Assembly (NCBI RefSeq): GCF_027938815.1
Contig: NZ_CP115913.1
Span: 1,708,001 to 1,772,000, forward strand
Length of the DNA stretch: 64,000 nt
Reading direction: 5' to 3'
DNA from: Oceanirhabdus sp. W0125-5
GTDB taxonomy: Bacteria; Bacillota; Clostridia; Clostridiales; Clostridiaceae
Shown here: piece after piece, positions 18,123 to 27,831 of the stretch
Numbering within the stretch: position 1 is the stretch's first letter
Layout: each line of letters starts with the position of its first letter
Translations under genes and position numbers: made by a program
The notes under the pieces: generated by a model
Database searches by the model: none
What the model saw: the letters and a program-made list of their open reading frames with translations, nothing else
What the model was told of the DNA's origin: nothing

Positions 18123-18890
18123 ATGAGTAATTATAACAAACTACTTAATAACCTTGAAACACTGAAATTAGAGAAATTTAGAAGTTTTCTGCCAAACTTC
18201 TTAGATGAAATAACTAATAAGGATCTTACATTTATTGATGCTTTATTAGCATTGACAGAGAAAGAATTAGAATTTAGAAATGAGAGAGCTTCAAGGATTC
18301 AGATAGCTGTATCTGCATTTCCTTTTGAAAAAACTTTGTCAGATTTTGATTTCGATTTTCAACCTTCAATAAACAAAACTCAAATATTAGATTTAGAGAG
18401 TTTAAGGTTCATTGAAAATAAAGAAAACATACTATTCTTTGGTTCTTCAGGGGTTGGAAAAACTCACTTAGCTGTAGCACTTGGTGTTGCTGCAGCTAAG
18501 AAAAGACATTTAACTTATTTTATATCATGTCATGATTTAATTATGCAGCTCAACAAAGCTCATGCGGAGAATAGATTAGAAACAAAATTAAAACACTATG
18601 CAAAGTACAAGTTATTAATTATTGATGAAATAGGTTATCTACCAATTGATAAACAAGGTGCTAACCTATTGTTTCAATTAATAAATAAGAGATACGAGAA
18701 AAATTCAACTATTATAACTACCAATCAACCTTTTAGTAAATGGGGTGAAGTTTTTTCAGATATTACACTTGCTAACGCAATATTGGATAGACTGATTCAT
18801 CATTCAAGTATTGTTAAAATCACTGGACCATCCTATAGATTAAAAGGAAAGATAGAGGTAATGGAAAGTAAGAAAATCAAAAATCAATAA
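18123..18890 (+). CDS. istB: IS21-family helper ATPase IstB
   Basis: A 255-residue DnaA/DnaC-like AAA+ ATPase that assists IstA in target capture. Walker A is GSSGVGKTH (about residue 102), Walker B is LLIIDEIGYLP (about 163), followed by sensor I (TIITTNQPFSKW) and an arginine-finger region (ILDRLIHHS). The GAGGAGTGATTAA ribosome site overlaps the end of istA. Length and motifs are intact. Confidence 0.96.
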   Translation: MSNYNKLLNNLETLKLEKFRSFLPNFLDEITNKDLTFIDALLALTEKELEFRNERASRIQIAVSAFPFEKTLSDFDFDFQPSINKTQILDLESLRFIENKENILFFGSSGVGKTHLAVALGVAAAKKRHLTYFISCHDLIMQLNKAHAENRLETKLKHYAKYKLLIIDEIGYLPIDKQGANLLFQLINKRYEKNSTIITTNQPFSKWGEVFSDITLANAILDRLIHHSSIVKITGPSYRLKGKIEVMESKKIKNQ

Positions 18891-18955
18891 TTATAATAAT
18901 TGTACATTTTGAGATTATAATTTTTGTGCATTTTGGGATTGACATTTACACATGT

Positions 18956-19722
18956 TAATGGGGCTTACACTTGTTGAGTCTAGCAAGGTTGTGGATATAA
19001 ATATAGCAACAGCATTTTATTGGAGACATAAAATATTAGATGGTTTAAGATGTAAAATGGGGGTTGGGAATATAGGTGGTAATGTACAAATAGGACATAT
19101 GTTAGTGATGGAGAGTACAAAAGGAAAAAAACGCTGGGTATATGAGAAGGGAAGAAGATGTGGAACAAAAAATAAGTTCAGCTTGTTATTTAGAGAGCCA
19201 ACATATCATGCTATATTTAAGGGACATAGGGTTAATTATATTTTATTGGGACTAGATAATAGAGGTAATATGATAGCTGAACTTACAGATATGAGACAAA
19301 TAAACACTAAAAGACTTGGTGCTTTGTTCAATGGCAGAATAGATAGCAATTCTGTGGTATCAACCCAGGGAAACAGGCATTATCATACATATATTAAAAA
19401 TAGCGGTTTAAAGCTTGGTAGATATAATACTAGTAATGATTCTAAGGATTATAATATAAGATCTCTTATGAGGATGAAGAGGGAAATCTGTTCATGGATA
19501 ACAAGGTTTAAAGGGGTTTCAAGCAAATATATGAATAACTATCTTTACTGGTACAGGTATATGAAGAAAAATGGTCGTTATGATATGGAGAAGGGAGTTT
19601 GTGAAGAAGTTAATAACAATAGTGTGAGAACTTTGTTTATTAAAAGTCATAGCGAATATAGTAATGTGAAAATAAAGGAGTTCAAAGAGAGAAAAGCTAT
19701 TTATTTTAGTGTAGCTGTTTAG
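18956..19722 (+). pseudogene. ISXO2-like transposase, 3' part
   Basis: C-terminal portion of the transposase split by the IS21-family insertion. It resembles the IS1595/ISXO2 core (STAFYWRHK-like helix, here NIATAFYWRHKILDGL; VSSKYMNNYLYWY near the end). The usual DET signature around the first catalytic aspartate reads MES, and the second acid position (TDG) reads TQG, so the protein may have been inactive before it was interrupted. The first ATG here is not a real start; it belongs to the restored frame. Confidence 0.8.
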
Positions 19723-20175
19723 TTGAATTATGAAGTTCAGACATATGCGTGAGTAATATACTTTATAAAGGGCTACGCCAAAGCATAAGTATAGATAGAG
19801 TGACTAGAATTAAAATTAGGCATAATTTTTATAATATGTGAGAAGTGGTGTTTGGACAAGTCGCCCTTCGGGCTTAAGACAGGAGACGTAATGAGAAAGA
19901 TTAATAATTTTTGATAAATAATGAGAAAATTAATATAATAAATTGCCTAATAAATTAATATGGATTCTGAAAATAGTATTTTCAACGGTATCTTAAAAAA
20001 TAGAGATATAAGATAGTTTACTAAATGATACATATATATAGATTTCTCTTTATGTGTATGTATCATATTGTGGTTGAGTAAATATCAACTAGCCATTGTT
20101 AGTAAGTCTTATAAGGATAATGTATAATTGTATTATGAACAGTCGACAGTTCACTAATAAGAAAGGTGTGAACAT
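19723..20175. other. Transposon tail and regulator upstream region
   Basis: A 450-bp stretch without a gene. 19723-20010 is the noncoding 3' tail of the ISXO2-like element, with a small GCCC/GGGC hairpin near 19862-19874 and the right terminal repeat. Beyond it, TGATACATA (20026-20034) pairs with TATGTATCA (20057-20065) as an inverted repeat. TATAAT at 20123-20128 and the near-palindrome GAACAGTCGACAGTTC (20137-20152) lie just before the XRE gene and could be its promoter and operator. Confidence 0.5.
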
Positions 20176-21108
20176 ATGAATATAAAGATTTGTAAAAATA
20201 TCGCAAAATTGCGAAAAGAAAATAAAATGACACAGGCACAAGTTGCAGAATATTTAGGTGTATCACCACAGGCTGTTTCTAAATGGGAACAAGAAGCAGC
20301 AATACCGGATGTTTACCTGATCCCTAAAATTGCTTTTTTATTCAATGTATCAATAGATACTTTATTTGGTACTTCTAATTTAGATACTACAGATTTGTTG
20401 GTTAGCAAATATTCTACTGTAAGAAATGAAAAGAACTATAAAGACGCTAAAGAAGCAGTAGAAACACTTTTAGATATGGATGATGAAGATATGAAAGCTT
20501 TGGGATTATTGTGTAAACTTGAATATCAACGAGCTTTAGAATTTTTATTAAAAAGTAAGGCGGCTTGTGAAAAGTTACTAAAAGTATCAGATGGGAAAGA
20601 GGAAAATTGGACCAAACGTGTAAACATACAGTTGATGCGTCTTGATGCTATGCTAGGTAACTATAGTTTTATTGAAGATTATATGAAGAAATTTGAAACA
20701 ACAAAATCAGTAGATGACTTTAATTATCTATTAGTTGCTCTTGGAGAAAGGCATCAATATGAAGAGATACTCAGATGGGGGAATGATTATATCGAAACAT
20801 TCAGTATAGAAGAACAAGGTATGATTTATCCTAATTTAATGGAAGCTGCTTTGGTACTTGAAGATATAAAGTATGCAAAGGTATGTTTTAATAAAATTGT
20901 AGAAAATAATCAAGATAAGCATCAGATTTTTAACGCATGGTGGTTATTATGGAAACTTTATAAGGCGTTAGGAGATGTAAAAGAAGCAGAAACTTGTAGA
21001 TTAGAGCTTCTTAGACAGCTACCATTACAAGGGCTCAATGCCTTTTCTCTTGAAAATATAAAGAATCATCTAAATGGTATTGGAGAAAAACCTGCAACTA
21101 TTCTTTAG
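20176..21108 (+). CDS. XRE-family regulator with a helical repeat domain
   Basis: A 310-residue DNA-binding regulator. The N-terminal Cro/CI-type helix-turn-helix (NKMTQAQVAEYLGVSPQAVSKW, in part, residues 16-37) is followed by a short linker and about 230 residues of paired helices resembling TPR repeats (for example the AKVCFNKIVENN and WWLLWKLYKALGDVKEAE stretches). Such architecture senses peptides or protein partners in related regulators. Target genes are unknown; the near-palindrome just upstream suggests autoregulation. AGAAAGGTG precedes the ATG. It ends with a strong terminator, so it is monocistronic. Confidence 0.88.
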   Translation: MNIKICKNIAKLRKENKMTQAQVAEYLGVSPQAVSKWEQEAAIPDVYLIPKIAFLFNVSIDTLFGTSNLDTTDLLVSKYSTVRNEKNYKDAKEAVETLLDMDDEDMKALGLLCKLEYQRALEFLLKSKAACEKLLKVSDGKEENWTKRVNIQLMRLDAMLGNYSFIEDYMKKFETTKSVDDFNYLLVALGERHQYEEILRWGNDYIETFSIEEQGMIYPNLMEAALVLEDIKYAKVCFNKIVENNQDKHQIFNAWWLLWKLYKALGDVKEAETCRLELLRQLPLQGLNAFSLENIKNHLNGIGEKPATIL

Positions 21109-21146
21109 CCTGAAACACAATTTTGTTGTATTGGTATTATAGTAAA

Positions 21147-21190
21147 AGAACTTATTGGAAATTCTATTCCGATAAGTTCTTTTTTTTTTA
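21147..21190 (+). terminator. Intrinsic terminator of the XRE gene
   Basis: Stem AGAACTTATTGGAA / TTCCGATAAGTTCT with a five-base loop and one wobble, then a run of ten T. Confidence 0.9.
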
Positions 21191-21247
21191 TTTATTATAT
21201 ATATGATAATTTTTCAATTTCACTAACAAGCACTTTGCCTGATATCC

Positions 21248-21328
21248 TGATATAATGTAGTTTCTGCCCTAAAGCAGAAACATCCATCATTCTCAATTCT
21301 CCATTATCCATTCTCAATTTGTTTTTAT
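21248..21328 (+). repeat. Foldback repeat, copy E (right end only)
   Basis: Only the terminal hairpin GTTTCTGC/GCAGAAAC, the ACATCC box and heptads ATTCTCA, ATTCTCC, ATTATCC, ATTCTCA. It ends two or three bases before the nrdJ stop codon, between convergent genes. Confidence 0.85.
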
Positions 21329-21330
21329 CT

Positions 21331-24306
21331 CTACGAACATCCTGTAGTAGAACCACACTCTAAGCAAACTTTACAAGTTCCGTTTTTAACAAGTTTGTTG
21401 CTTGAGCAATTAGGACACAATTCAGTATATATTCTCTCTCCAGTTTCTTCAGTAGTATCTATTGAAGATGTAGCAATGCTATCAGCTGCTACGCTATAAT
21501 CACCTAATGTTTCAGGTTTAACCTGACAACGAGAATAATCATCTAACTCTATATCTATCACCTTGCTTATAAGATCAGATATTGAACTAACATATTTAAT
21601 GTATGGATGTTTTTGAACATAACCATGTGGTTCGTATTTCTGGCCACGTAACATTCTAGCGATATCTCTTGGGTGTACATGGTGTTGTAACATAACGGAT
21701 ATACTCTTAGAAAGTGAATTTAATAATCCTGTTATTATTGTACCTTCTCTATCAGTTGTAATATATATTTCACAAATCTCTCCATTAGGACGACGGTTTA
21801 CAGTGGTATATACTTTAACATCGTCTATTTGTGCTGGATGAGTTGTTCCAGTACGTATTCCTAAAGGTTTATCTCTCATTGTGAATTTTGAATGTTGTTG
21901 TTCTCTAACCTTTTGAAGAAGTTCTTTATAAGTAAAGTCTTCAAGAGAACGTTCTCTACCATCAGTAAGCTGAGTATTAAGCGGTTGACTTGCCTTTGAG
22001 CCATCACGGTAAAGGGATATTCCTTTTACTCCAAGTTTCCAAGAAGTTAAATGAACATTCTTGAAATCTTCTATAGTAGCATTAGAAGGAAGATTTACGG
22101 TTTTGGATATAGCTCCAGAAATAAGAGGAGTTAAGGCTGCTACCATAAATACATGGCCTGAATAATGTATAAATCTTTCTCCACTTCCACATTTATTAGC
22201 TGTATCGAAAATAGGCAGATGTTCTTTTTTTAGGTGAGGAGCACCTTCAATTTTTCCATCAATTATTTTCTCGTATTCATATCCTTCTTCTTTTACAGTT
22301 TCAACTCTAGTTATATAGTTCATTATTTCCTGAACTTCAATATCATTATATCCAAGCTTTTTTAAAGCAGGTTCTATAACTGGATTAGCTATTGTCATAT
22401 AGCCTCCGCCAGAAAGTTTCTTATATACAATGTGACTAAAGAATGGCTCAATGGAAGTGGAACCACAATCCATTGCAAATGAAACAGTACCTGTTGGTGC
22501 AATTACAGAAACCTGTGCATTTCTAAAGCCATTAGCCTTTCCAGAAGTATATGCATTTTTCCAACTCTCTTTAAGTGCAGAGGAAAGGTTAGAGTGATTT
22601 AAGTTTATTAATAAATCATGATCAGGCTTAAGTGGTTTATAGTGTAGATTTAAGTAAGGCTCTTCTTCCGCACCAGCCACTATACAATGATTTTTTATAA
22701 CTCTGAGCATTGATTTCTTGTTTATATTATATTTTTCAAAAGGAGATAATTTCTTAGCCATTAAAGATGATATAAAGTAAGAATGACCAGTTAATACTCC
22801 TATTAGAGATGAAGCGATTGATCTAGCTTCAGGTGAATTATATGGAAGTCCCATCATCATCAATAAAGAGGCTAGATTTGAAATACCTAAACCAGTAGTT
22901 CTAAACATATGAGTATTAAGTGCAATATCTTCTGTAGGGAAATGTCCCCAGTGTATTGAAGCTTCAAGAGCTAACTGTATAAGTCCTACTAAGTGTTTAT
23001 AATCATCAATTAAGAAAGAATCAGTTTTTTCATCATAAAATTTAATTAAGTTTATAGAAGCAAGGTTACAGGCGCTATCATCAAGAAAAGCATATTCACC
23101 ACAAGGGTTTGTGCTGTTAATTCTATTATGTTTAGCATTATACTCTCCATCTGAACCATTAGGGCATGTGTGCCATGCATTAAAAGTATCATCAAATTGA
23201 GGTGCAGGATCTGCACATTTCCATGCTGATTCATTAAAAGTATCCCACAGAGAAGAAACTTTAACCTTTTTATCTACTGTACTGTCTACTCTTCCTTTTA
23301 GTAATAATTCAGAATCTGGATCCTGAGTCAGATTTTCAACTTTCTTCATAAACTCATCAGATAGTCTCACTGAGTTGTTACCATTCTGACCTGATACTGT
23401 TTCATAAGCTTCTCCTTCGAAGCCCATATCATAACCCATTTTACCAAGAGCTCTAACTTTATCTTCTTCTTTAGCTTTCCATGTCATGTAATCTAAAATT
23501 TCAGGATGGTCAATATCTAAACATAGCATTTTTGCTGCTCTACGTGTAGTACCACCTGATTTAATAGCTCCTGCGTTCTTATCTAATCCTTTTAAGAAGC
23601 TCATTAGACCAGAAGAAACACCACCGCTTGAGAGAAGCTCTCCTTTTGCTCTTATAGTTGAAAAATTAGTTCCAGTACCTGAACCACCTTTGAACAGCTT
23701 TGTTTCAGTTACATACTGTTCTGATATGGAATGTGGTCCTAATAATTTATCTTGTATTGAAAGAATAAAGCATGCTGAAGCTTGTGTTCGTGTATAAAAA
23801 TCTTCAGTCTCTACAACTTTCTTTTCATCTATATCATAATAATATCCTTGTGTGGAACCTTTAATTCCATAGGATAATTTAAGTCCTGTGTTAAACCACT
23901 GAGGAGAGTTTGGTGCGAACCTTTGAGATAGAAGTGCATAAACAAGTTCATCATAGAAGATTTTTCCTTGTTCTTCAGTCTCAATTAAACCCTCGTCTTT
24001 AAGGGATTCCATCCAAAAGTTAACAAGCCTATGAACAACTTGTTTTAAACTATTTTCATAACCTTGAGAACCAGGTACACCACTTTTTCTAAAGTATTTT
24101 GAAGCAATAATATCACAGGCATTTTGCGAATAATGATCAGGAAATTCTAAATCTGTCATATGTACTAATGTTTTGCCAGTTTTATAATCAGTTAATTTAA
24201 CATTAACTTTCTTCCATTGAAATAAATCATATACATCCTTGCTAGTATCAGCTAGGAGTTCTTTTGTGAAGTGTCTTTTGAAAATATCAGAAATATTTGA
24301 ATGCAT
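21331..24306 (-). CDS. nrdJ: Adenosylcobalamin-dependent (class II) ribonucleotide reductase
   Basis: Reduces ribonucleotides to deoxyribonucleotides using a B12-derived radical. The 991 residues hold the ten-stranded barrel with NPCGEYAFLDDSACNLASIN (radical-site cysteine and catalytic Asn/Glu region, about residues 400-420), the substrate-phosphate block SVIAPTGTVSFAMDCGS (about 600-616), and a C-terminal cysteine-rich tail (CPNCSS, CKVCLECGSTTGC) as in NrdJ proteins. The ATG at 24306 follows GAAAGGGGTAG; a farther in-frame ATG at 24333 lacks a ribosome site. Two NrdR boxes lie directly upstream. Class II enzymes work with or without oxygen. Confidence 0.96.
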   Translation of the reverse strand: MHSNISDIFKRHFTKELLADTSKDVYDLFQWKKVNVKLTDYKTGKTLVHMTDLEFPDHYSQNACDIIASKYFRKSGVPGSQGYENSLKQVVHRLVNFWMESLKDEGLIETEEQGKIFYDELVYALLSQRFAPNSPQWFNTGLKLSYGIKGSTQGYYYDIDEKKVVETEDFYTRTQASACFILSIQDKLLGPHSISEQYVTETKLFKGGSGTGTNFSTIRAKGELLSSGGVSSGLMSFLKGLDKNAGAIKSGGTTRRAAKMLCLDIDHPEILDYMTWKAKEEDKVRALGKMGYDMGFEGEAYETVSGQNGNNSVRLSDEFMKKVENLTQDPDSELLLKGRVDSTVDKKVKVSSLWDTFNESAWKCADPAPQFDDTFNAWHTCPNGSDGEYNAKHNRINSTNPCGEYAFLDDSACNLASINLIKFYDEKTDSFLIDDYKHLVGLIQLALEASIHWGHFPTEDIALNTHMFRTTGLGISNLASLLMMMGLPYNSPEARSIASSLIGVLTGHSYFISSLMAKKLSPFEKYNINKKSMLRVIKNHCIVAGAEEEPYLNLHYKPLKPDHDLLINLNHSNLSSALKESWKNAYTSGKANGFRNAQVSVIAPTGTVSFAMDCGSTSIEPFFSHIVYKKLSGGGYMTIANPVIEPALKKLGYNDIEVQEIMNYITRVETVKEEGYEYEKIIDGKIEGAPHLKKEHLPIFDTANKCGSGERFIHYSGHVFMVAALTPLISGAISKTVNLPSNATIEDFKNVHLTSWKLGVKGISLYRDGSKASQPLNTQLTDGRERSLEDFTYKELLQKVREQQHSKFTMRDKPLGIRTGTTHPAQIDDVKVYTTVNRRPNGEICEIYITTDREGTIITGLLNSLSKSISVMLQHHVHPRDIARMLRGQKYEPHGYVQKHPYIKYVSSISDLISKVIDIELDDYSRCQVKPETLGDYSVAADSIATSSIDTTEETGERIYTELCPNCSSNKLVKNGTCKVCLECGSTTGCS

Positions 24307-24330
24307 ATAACTACCCCTTTCAATAAAGTG

Positions 24331-24376
24331 CACAATATATAGTGTGATATAAAGTGCTTAACACAATATGTTGTAT
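24331..24376. promoter_or_regulatory. nrdR box: Tandem NrdR boxes upstream of nrdJ
   Basis: CACAATATATAGTGTG (24331-24346) and ACACAATATGTTGTAT (24361-24376) match the NrdR consensus ACACWATATATWGTGT closely. Their centres are 30 bp apart, about three helical turns, the usual arrangement for this dATP/ATP-responsive repressor. Confidence 0.88.
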
Positions 24377-24564
24377 GCACTTATTAATTTACCATAAAAA
24401 TATTATTAAGTAAATAGTGTTTTATGATACATATTATTTCATATTTTTCATGATTTTTTTGAAAATTGGTGAAAGGTTGTGAAAAATAAGATTATTCTTT
24501 GATATAATTAAATTAAATTTTGATATAAAATTTTTTTAGATATCAAATCATACGGAGGGAAAAC

Positions 24565-25068
24565 ATGATTAAAGAATATTTTAATAAGAAACCATTTATC
24601 GAAGAAGGTGTATTTTATGCTGAAAATGCTACATTGATTGGAGAGGTAATTCTTGAAAAAGATTCTAGTGTTTGGTTTAATACAGTTCTTAGAGCTGATA
24701 ATGAATTGATAAAGATAGGGGAAGGTACCAATATTCAAGATAATTGCACAGTTCATGTTGATGAAGGATTTCCTGTTGAAATAGGAAAAGGTGTGACAGT
24801 TGGACATAATGTAATATTGCATGGTTGTAAAGTAGGAGATAATTCTTTAATTGGAATGGGCAGTATATTGTTAGATGGTGTGGAAATTGGAGAAAATACT
24901 ATAATTGGTGCAGGGAGTTTAGTTACCTCAGGTAAAAAAATCCCTTCAGGAGTACTTTGCTTAGGGTCACCGGCAAAAGTAATAAGAGAACTGACACAAG
25001 AAGAAATTAAATCTATAGGACATTCAAGTAATCATTATGTTGCAAAAAGCAAGGAATACTTGAAATAA
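24565..25068 (+). CDS. Gamma-carbonic anhydrase-like hexapeptide-repeat protein
   Basis: A 167-residue left-handed beta-helix trimer protein of the gamma-carbonic anhydrase/YrdA family. Hexapeptide turns run from about residue 18 to 130 (ATLIGEV, VEIGKGVTVG, NSLIGMGS and others). The three zinc-ligand histidines are visible in CTVHVD (about 71), VGHN (about 88) and LHGC (about 93). Many relatives lack measurable hydratase activity, so the exact reaction is uncertain. ACGGAGGGAAAAC precedes the ATG. It is transcribed divergently from nrdJ. Confidence 0.9.
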   Translation: MIKEYFNKKPFIEEGVFYAENATLIGEVILEKDSSVWFNTVLRADNELIKIGEGTNIQDNCTVHVDEGFPVEIGKGVTVGHNVILHGCKVGDNSLIGMGSILLDGVEIGENTIIGAGSLVTSGKKIPSGVLCLGSPAKVIRELTQEEIKSIGHSSNHYVAKSKEYLK

Positions 25069-25181
25069 TGAAATAAATTGGAAGATAGAATAAAAAGGAA
25101 ATAAAATAACTGTTGTCGAATATTTATTATAGTGCTGACTTTATATCCTAAATTTCGTAGAATGTAGTGAGAGGTGATTAT

Positions 25182-27821
25182 ATGAAGAAAAGTATTAGAA
25201 ATAAATTATGTTGTTTTTCGGCAATGGTTTTTTTATTTGGAACTAATGTAAAATACGCATCAGGAATTACAGTGAACAGTGAATATAGAGAAATAGTAAA
25301 TGGGATTGAATACATAGAAAAAGAAATTTTTAGTGATCAGAATTCTAAGTATAAAGTAAATGAGGTAACTATAGATTTAGATAATGAGGATGTAGGAGTT
25401 ATATTTGCAAAAGAGAAGAAGTATGCATTAGGAAAATCAGAACTCTCTAATCATGTTAATGAGGCAATTGAACAAGGAAATAGAGTTGTTGCGGGAATAA
25501 ATGGAGACTTCTTTAATGTAAAAGCAGGAATAAGTGTTGGACCTCATGTGGAATATGGAGAGATATTAACTTCCTATACTGCAACATCTGATAGGAGGAA
25601 ATATCCTCTTATTGTACAAAGGAAAAATAAAAAAATATCTATTGAAAAATTAGAGTTCAGTGGACAAATAGCAGTTATAAAAGGAAATGGTATACATGAT
25701 TTCCCTGAGGAGTTGCTTGATGAAAAAGATATTTTAAAAACAACTTTTGACTCAGTTAACAGATATGACGAATTTCATGTTAATAGATATAAAATGAATA
25801 ACTATATAACTGTGTTAACACCTAATTATAGTGAAGATAGAAAATTGAAAAAATCATCATATGCGCCAAATGAAGTTCTTGTTGTTTTAAATAATGTTGT
25901 TGATCAATCAAATCATTTATTAGACAGTGGCTTAAAATTGGACAATCAATACAGAGGTGAGGTAGTAAGTATTGGCGGAAACGAAGATGGATACATTCCT
26001 GAGAATGGAGTTGTTATAGCTGCAAGTGGCGAAAAAGCACAATGGTTTAAGGAGCATGTTGAAGTTGGTGACCAAATTAAATTAAAAGCTAGTTTTGGAG
26101 ATCAAGAAATTGAAAGAATTATTGCAGCATATTCTTATTTAGTTGAAGATGGAAAAGGGTATAACGAAGAACAATTAAAAGAAGTTGGATACCAAGGTGG
26201 ACTTTTAACTAGACAGAGATCGAGAACTGCTCTAGGGATTGATAAAAAAGGAAAGTTAGTAGCAGTAACTTTAGAAGGTGGAACAGCTGTTAATCAATAC
26301 TCAGATGGAGCATCATTAATTGAATTTGCTCAAATATTGGAAGAGATGGGCTTACAGACTGCGGTAAATTTAGATGGTGGGGGTTCTACAGAAGTTACAA
26401 TAAAAAACTATGCAGAAGAAGATTTTAAAATAATAAATAGGCCTGAAGATGGTAAAGAGAGAAAGATAAGTAACTCTATATTATTTACAACTAGAAATAA
26501 TAAAAATGAACAAAAGGTACACTCTATATCAGTAAAAGAACCATTTGTAATACTTAAAAATTCATCTGTCCCTTTAACTGTTAAGGGTGAAAATAAGTAT
26601 GGATTTGAAGTAAATGTGGATAAGTCTAAGGTTAAGTGGAAGGTTTCAGATTCCTTGAGTAATATTTCAAATGGTATATTCAATGCTGGTGAGGCAAATG
26701 GATTAGTTATGTTAGAAGGTGAATATGATAATAAGAAAGCTGTATCTTATGCAATAGTAATTGATGAACTAGATAAAGTTGAGATTAATAGTGGATATGA
26801 GATTTATCTTAATGAAGGAGATGAGTTTCAATTTAAAGCAACTGGGAAAAGTTCATACCTAGGAGAGATAGAACTAAATAAAAATAATATAGAATGGAAG
26901 CTGAGTGGAAACATTGGTAGTATCGATGATAATGGTAAACTCAAAACATTTAATAGTGGAATAGGTATCGTATATTGCTCTATAGGTGATAAAGTAACAG
27001 AAGTTAAAGTTACTGTTGGACAAGATATTGTGGAGATTGATAATTTTGAAGAAAAAAGTTTCTATTATGAAGTAGATGGATTTATGGGTGGAAAGGGCAG
27101 CATATCACAAGAAAAGGTATACAATGGAAATAATTCACTGAAAATATCTTATGATTATAGTACATGGAAGAAAGAATATAATGGAACAATAAATTTAAAA
27201 CTAGATGGACAAGAAAGTAAAAAAGCATCTTATGGAAGACCTGAGTATTTATCAGCAATGGTTTATGGAGATGGAAAAGCACCATGGATGAGAGCAAGCT
27301 TCACTGATGCTAATGGAGAGGAATTTACTGTGAATATGGCATCTGAGATAGATTGGATTGGATGGCGTGAAGTAAGGGGAGAGATACCAAGTGAAGTAGC
27401 CTTACCTATTAAATTAGAAAAAATATATTTTGTTGAAACACATAAAGATGTTGAAAATAAGTCAGGAGAAGTTTATCTTGACGATATTATGTATATTTAT
27501 AATAGTTCATATAAGAACTCTAAAAAAGAACTAACATCTAAAATTGAAGGAATATATCCATTAAATAATATGAGTATAAATAATGGAAAGTTCCTTATAA
27601 AAGCTAAATTATATGACGAGGTTACTGTTATTGATCCATATTCCATTAAAGTATTAGTAGATGGAGTAGAGGCAAGATTTCTTTATAATGAAGAATCAAA
27701 AGAATTAATTGCAGTTCCAGATAAAGTATTAAAAAAGGGTGCGCATATTATTACTATTAATGCTAAGAATATTTATGGTGAAAGCGCTAGAAGATTAAAG
27801 ATAGATGTAAATGTAGAATAG
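25182..27821 (+). CDS. Secreted phosphodiester glycosidase family protein (NAGPA domain)
   Basis: A predicted secreted or wall-associated protein of 879 residues. A signal peptide covers about residues 1-28 (KKSIRNKLCC... to YASG). The phosphodiester glycosidase domain (NAGPA, PF09992 type) spans about 60-440, with GINGDFFN, RSRTALGIDKKGKLV and the signature AVNLDGGGSTEV. The C-terminal 440 residues look like beta-rich modules (Ig-like near 450-620, carbohydrate-binding-like near 625-770, and a final Ig-like module). The likely role is trimming cell-surface or exopolysaccharide phosphodiesters. The ATG at 25182 follows GAGAGGTGAT; a GTG at 25167 overlaps that site. Confidence 0.85.
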   Translation: MKKSIRNKLCCFSAMVFLFGTNVKYASGITVNSEYREIVNGIEYIEKEIFSDQNSKYKVNEVTIDLDNEDVGVIFAKEKKYALGKSELSNHVNEAIEQGNRVVAGINGDFFNVKAGISVGPHVEYGEILTSYTATSDRRKYPLIVQRKNKKISIEKLEFSGQIAVIKGNGIHDFPEELLDEKDILKTTFDSVNRYDEFHVNRYKMNNYITVLTPNYSEDRKLKKSSYAPNEVLVVLNNVVDQSNHLLDSGLKLDNQYRGEVVSIGGNEDGYIPENGVVIAASGEKAQWFKEHVEVGDQIKLKASFGDQEIERIIAAYSYLVEDGKGYNEEQLKEVGYQGGLLTRQRSRTALGIDKKGKLVAVTLEGGTAVNQYSDGASLIEFAQILEEMGLQTAVNLDGGGSTEVTIKNYAEEDFKIINRPEDGKERKISNSILFTTRNNKNEQKVHSISVKEPFVILKNSSVPLTVKGENKYGFEVNVDKSKVKWKVSDSLSNISNGIFNAGEANGLVMLEGEYDNKKAVSYAIVIDELDKVEINSGYEIYLNEGDEFQFKATGKSSYLGEIELNKNNIEWKLSGNIGSIDDNGKLKTFNSGIGIVYCSIGDKVTEVKVTVGQDIVEIDNFEEKSFYYEVDGFMGGKGSISQEKVYNGNNSLKISYDYSTWKKEYNGTINLKLDGQESKKASYGRPEYLSAMVYGDGKAPWMRASFTDANGEEFTVNMASEIDWIGWREVRGEIPSEVALPIKLEKIYFVETHKDVENKSGEVYLDDIMYIYNSSYKNSKKELTSKIEGIYPLNNMSINNGKFLIKAKLYDEVTVIDPYSIKVLVDGVEARFLYNEESKELIAVPDKVLKKGAHIITINAKNIYGESARRLKIDVNVE

Positions 27822-27831
27822 GGGTAGAGAT

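Larger units (their letters stand above)
16800..18950 (+). mobile_element. IS21-family insertion sequence, 2151 bp
   Basis: Begins TGTAAATT at 16800 and ends ATTTACA at 18950, so the termini start 5'-TGTAAAT on both strands. Subterminal copies of AAAAATTATAATCTCAAA occur at both ends, the multiple terminal repeats typical of IS21. It carries istA and istB and is flanked by the 5-bp direct repeat CATGT (16795-16799 and 18951-18955). The element looks complete and recent. Confidence 0.92.
16075..20010 (+). mobile_element. ISXO2/IS1595-like element interrupted by an IS21-family element
   Basis: Imperfect terminal inverted repeats of about 32 bp bound the region: left 16075-16106 (TATATCTCT...ATACCGTTGAAAA) and right 19979-20010, differing at two positions. 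Inside is a zinc-ribbon/ISXO2-like transposase gene cut in two by an IS21-family element at 16800-18950. Without that insert and one copy of its target duplication the host element would be about 1.78 kb. No clear target duplication of the outer element was found. Confidence 0.75.

Noticed and set aside
18951..18970. Independent start of the downstream ISXO2 ORF
   Set aside because: Its ATG belongs to the target duplication region of a split gene and has no ribosome site.
26408..26683. Antisense ORFs inside large genes, such as this one in the glycosidase gene
   Set aside because: They are mirror frames of well-supported genes and lack ribosome sites or family motifs.
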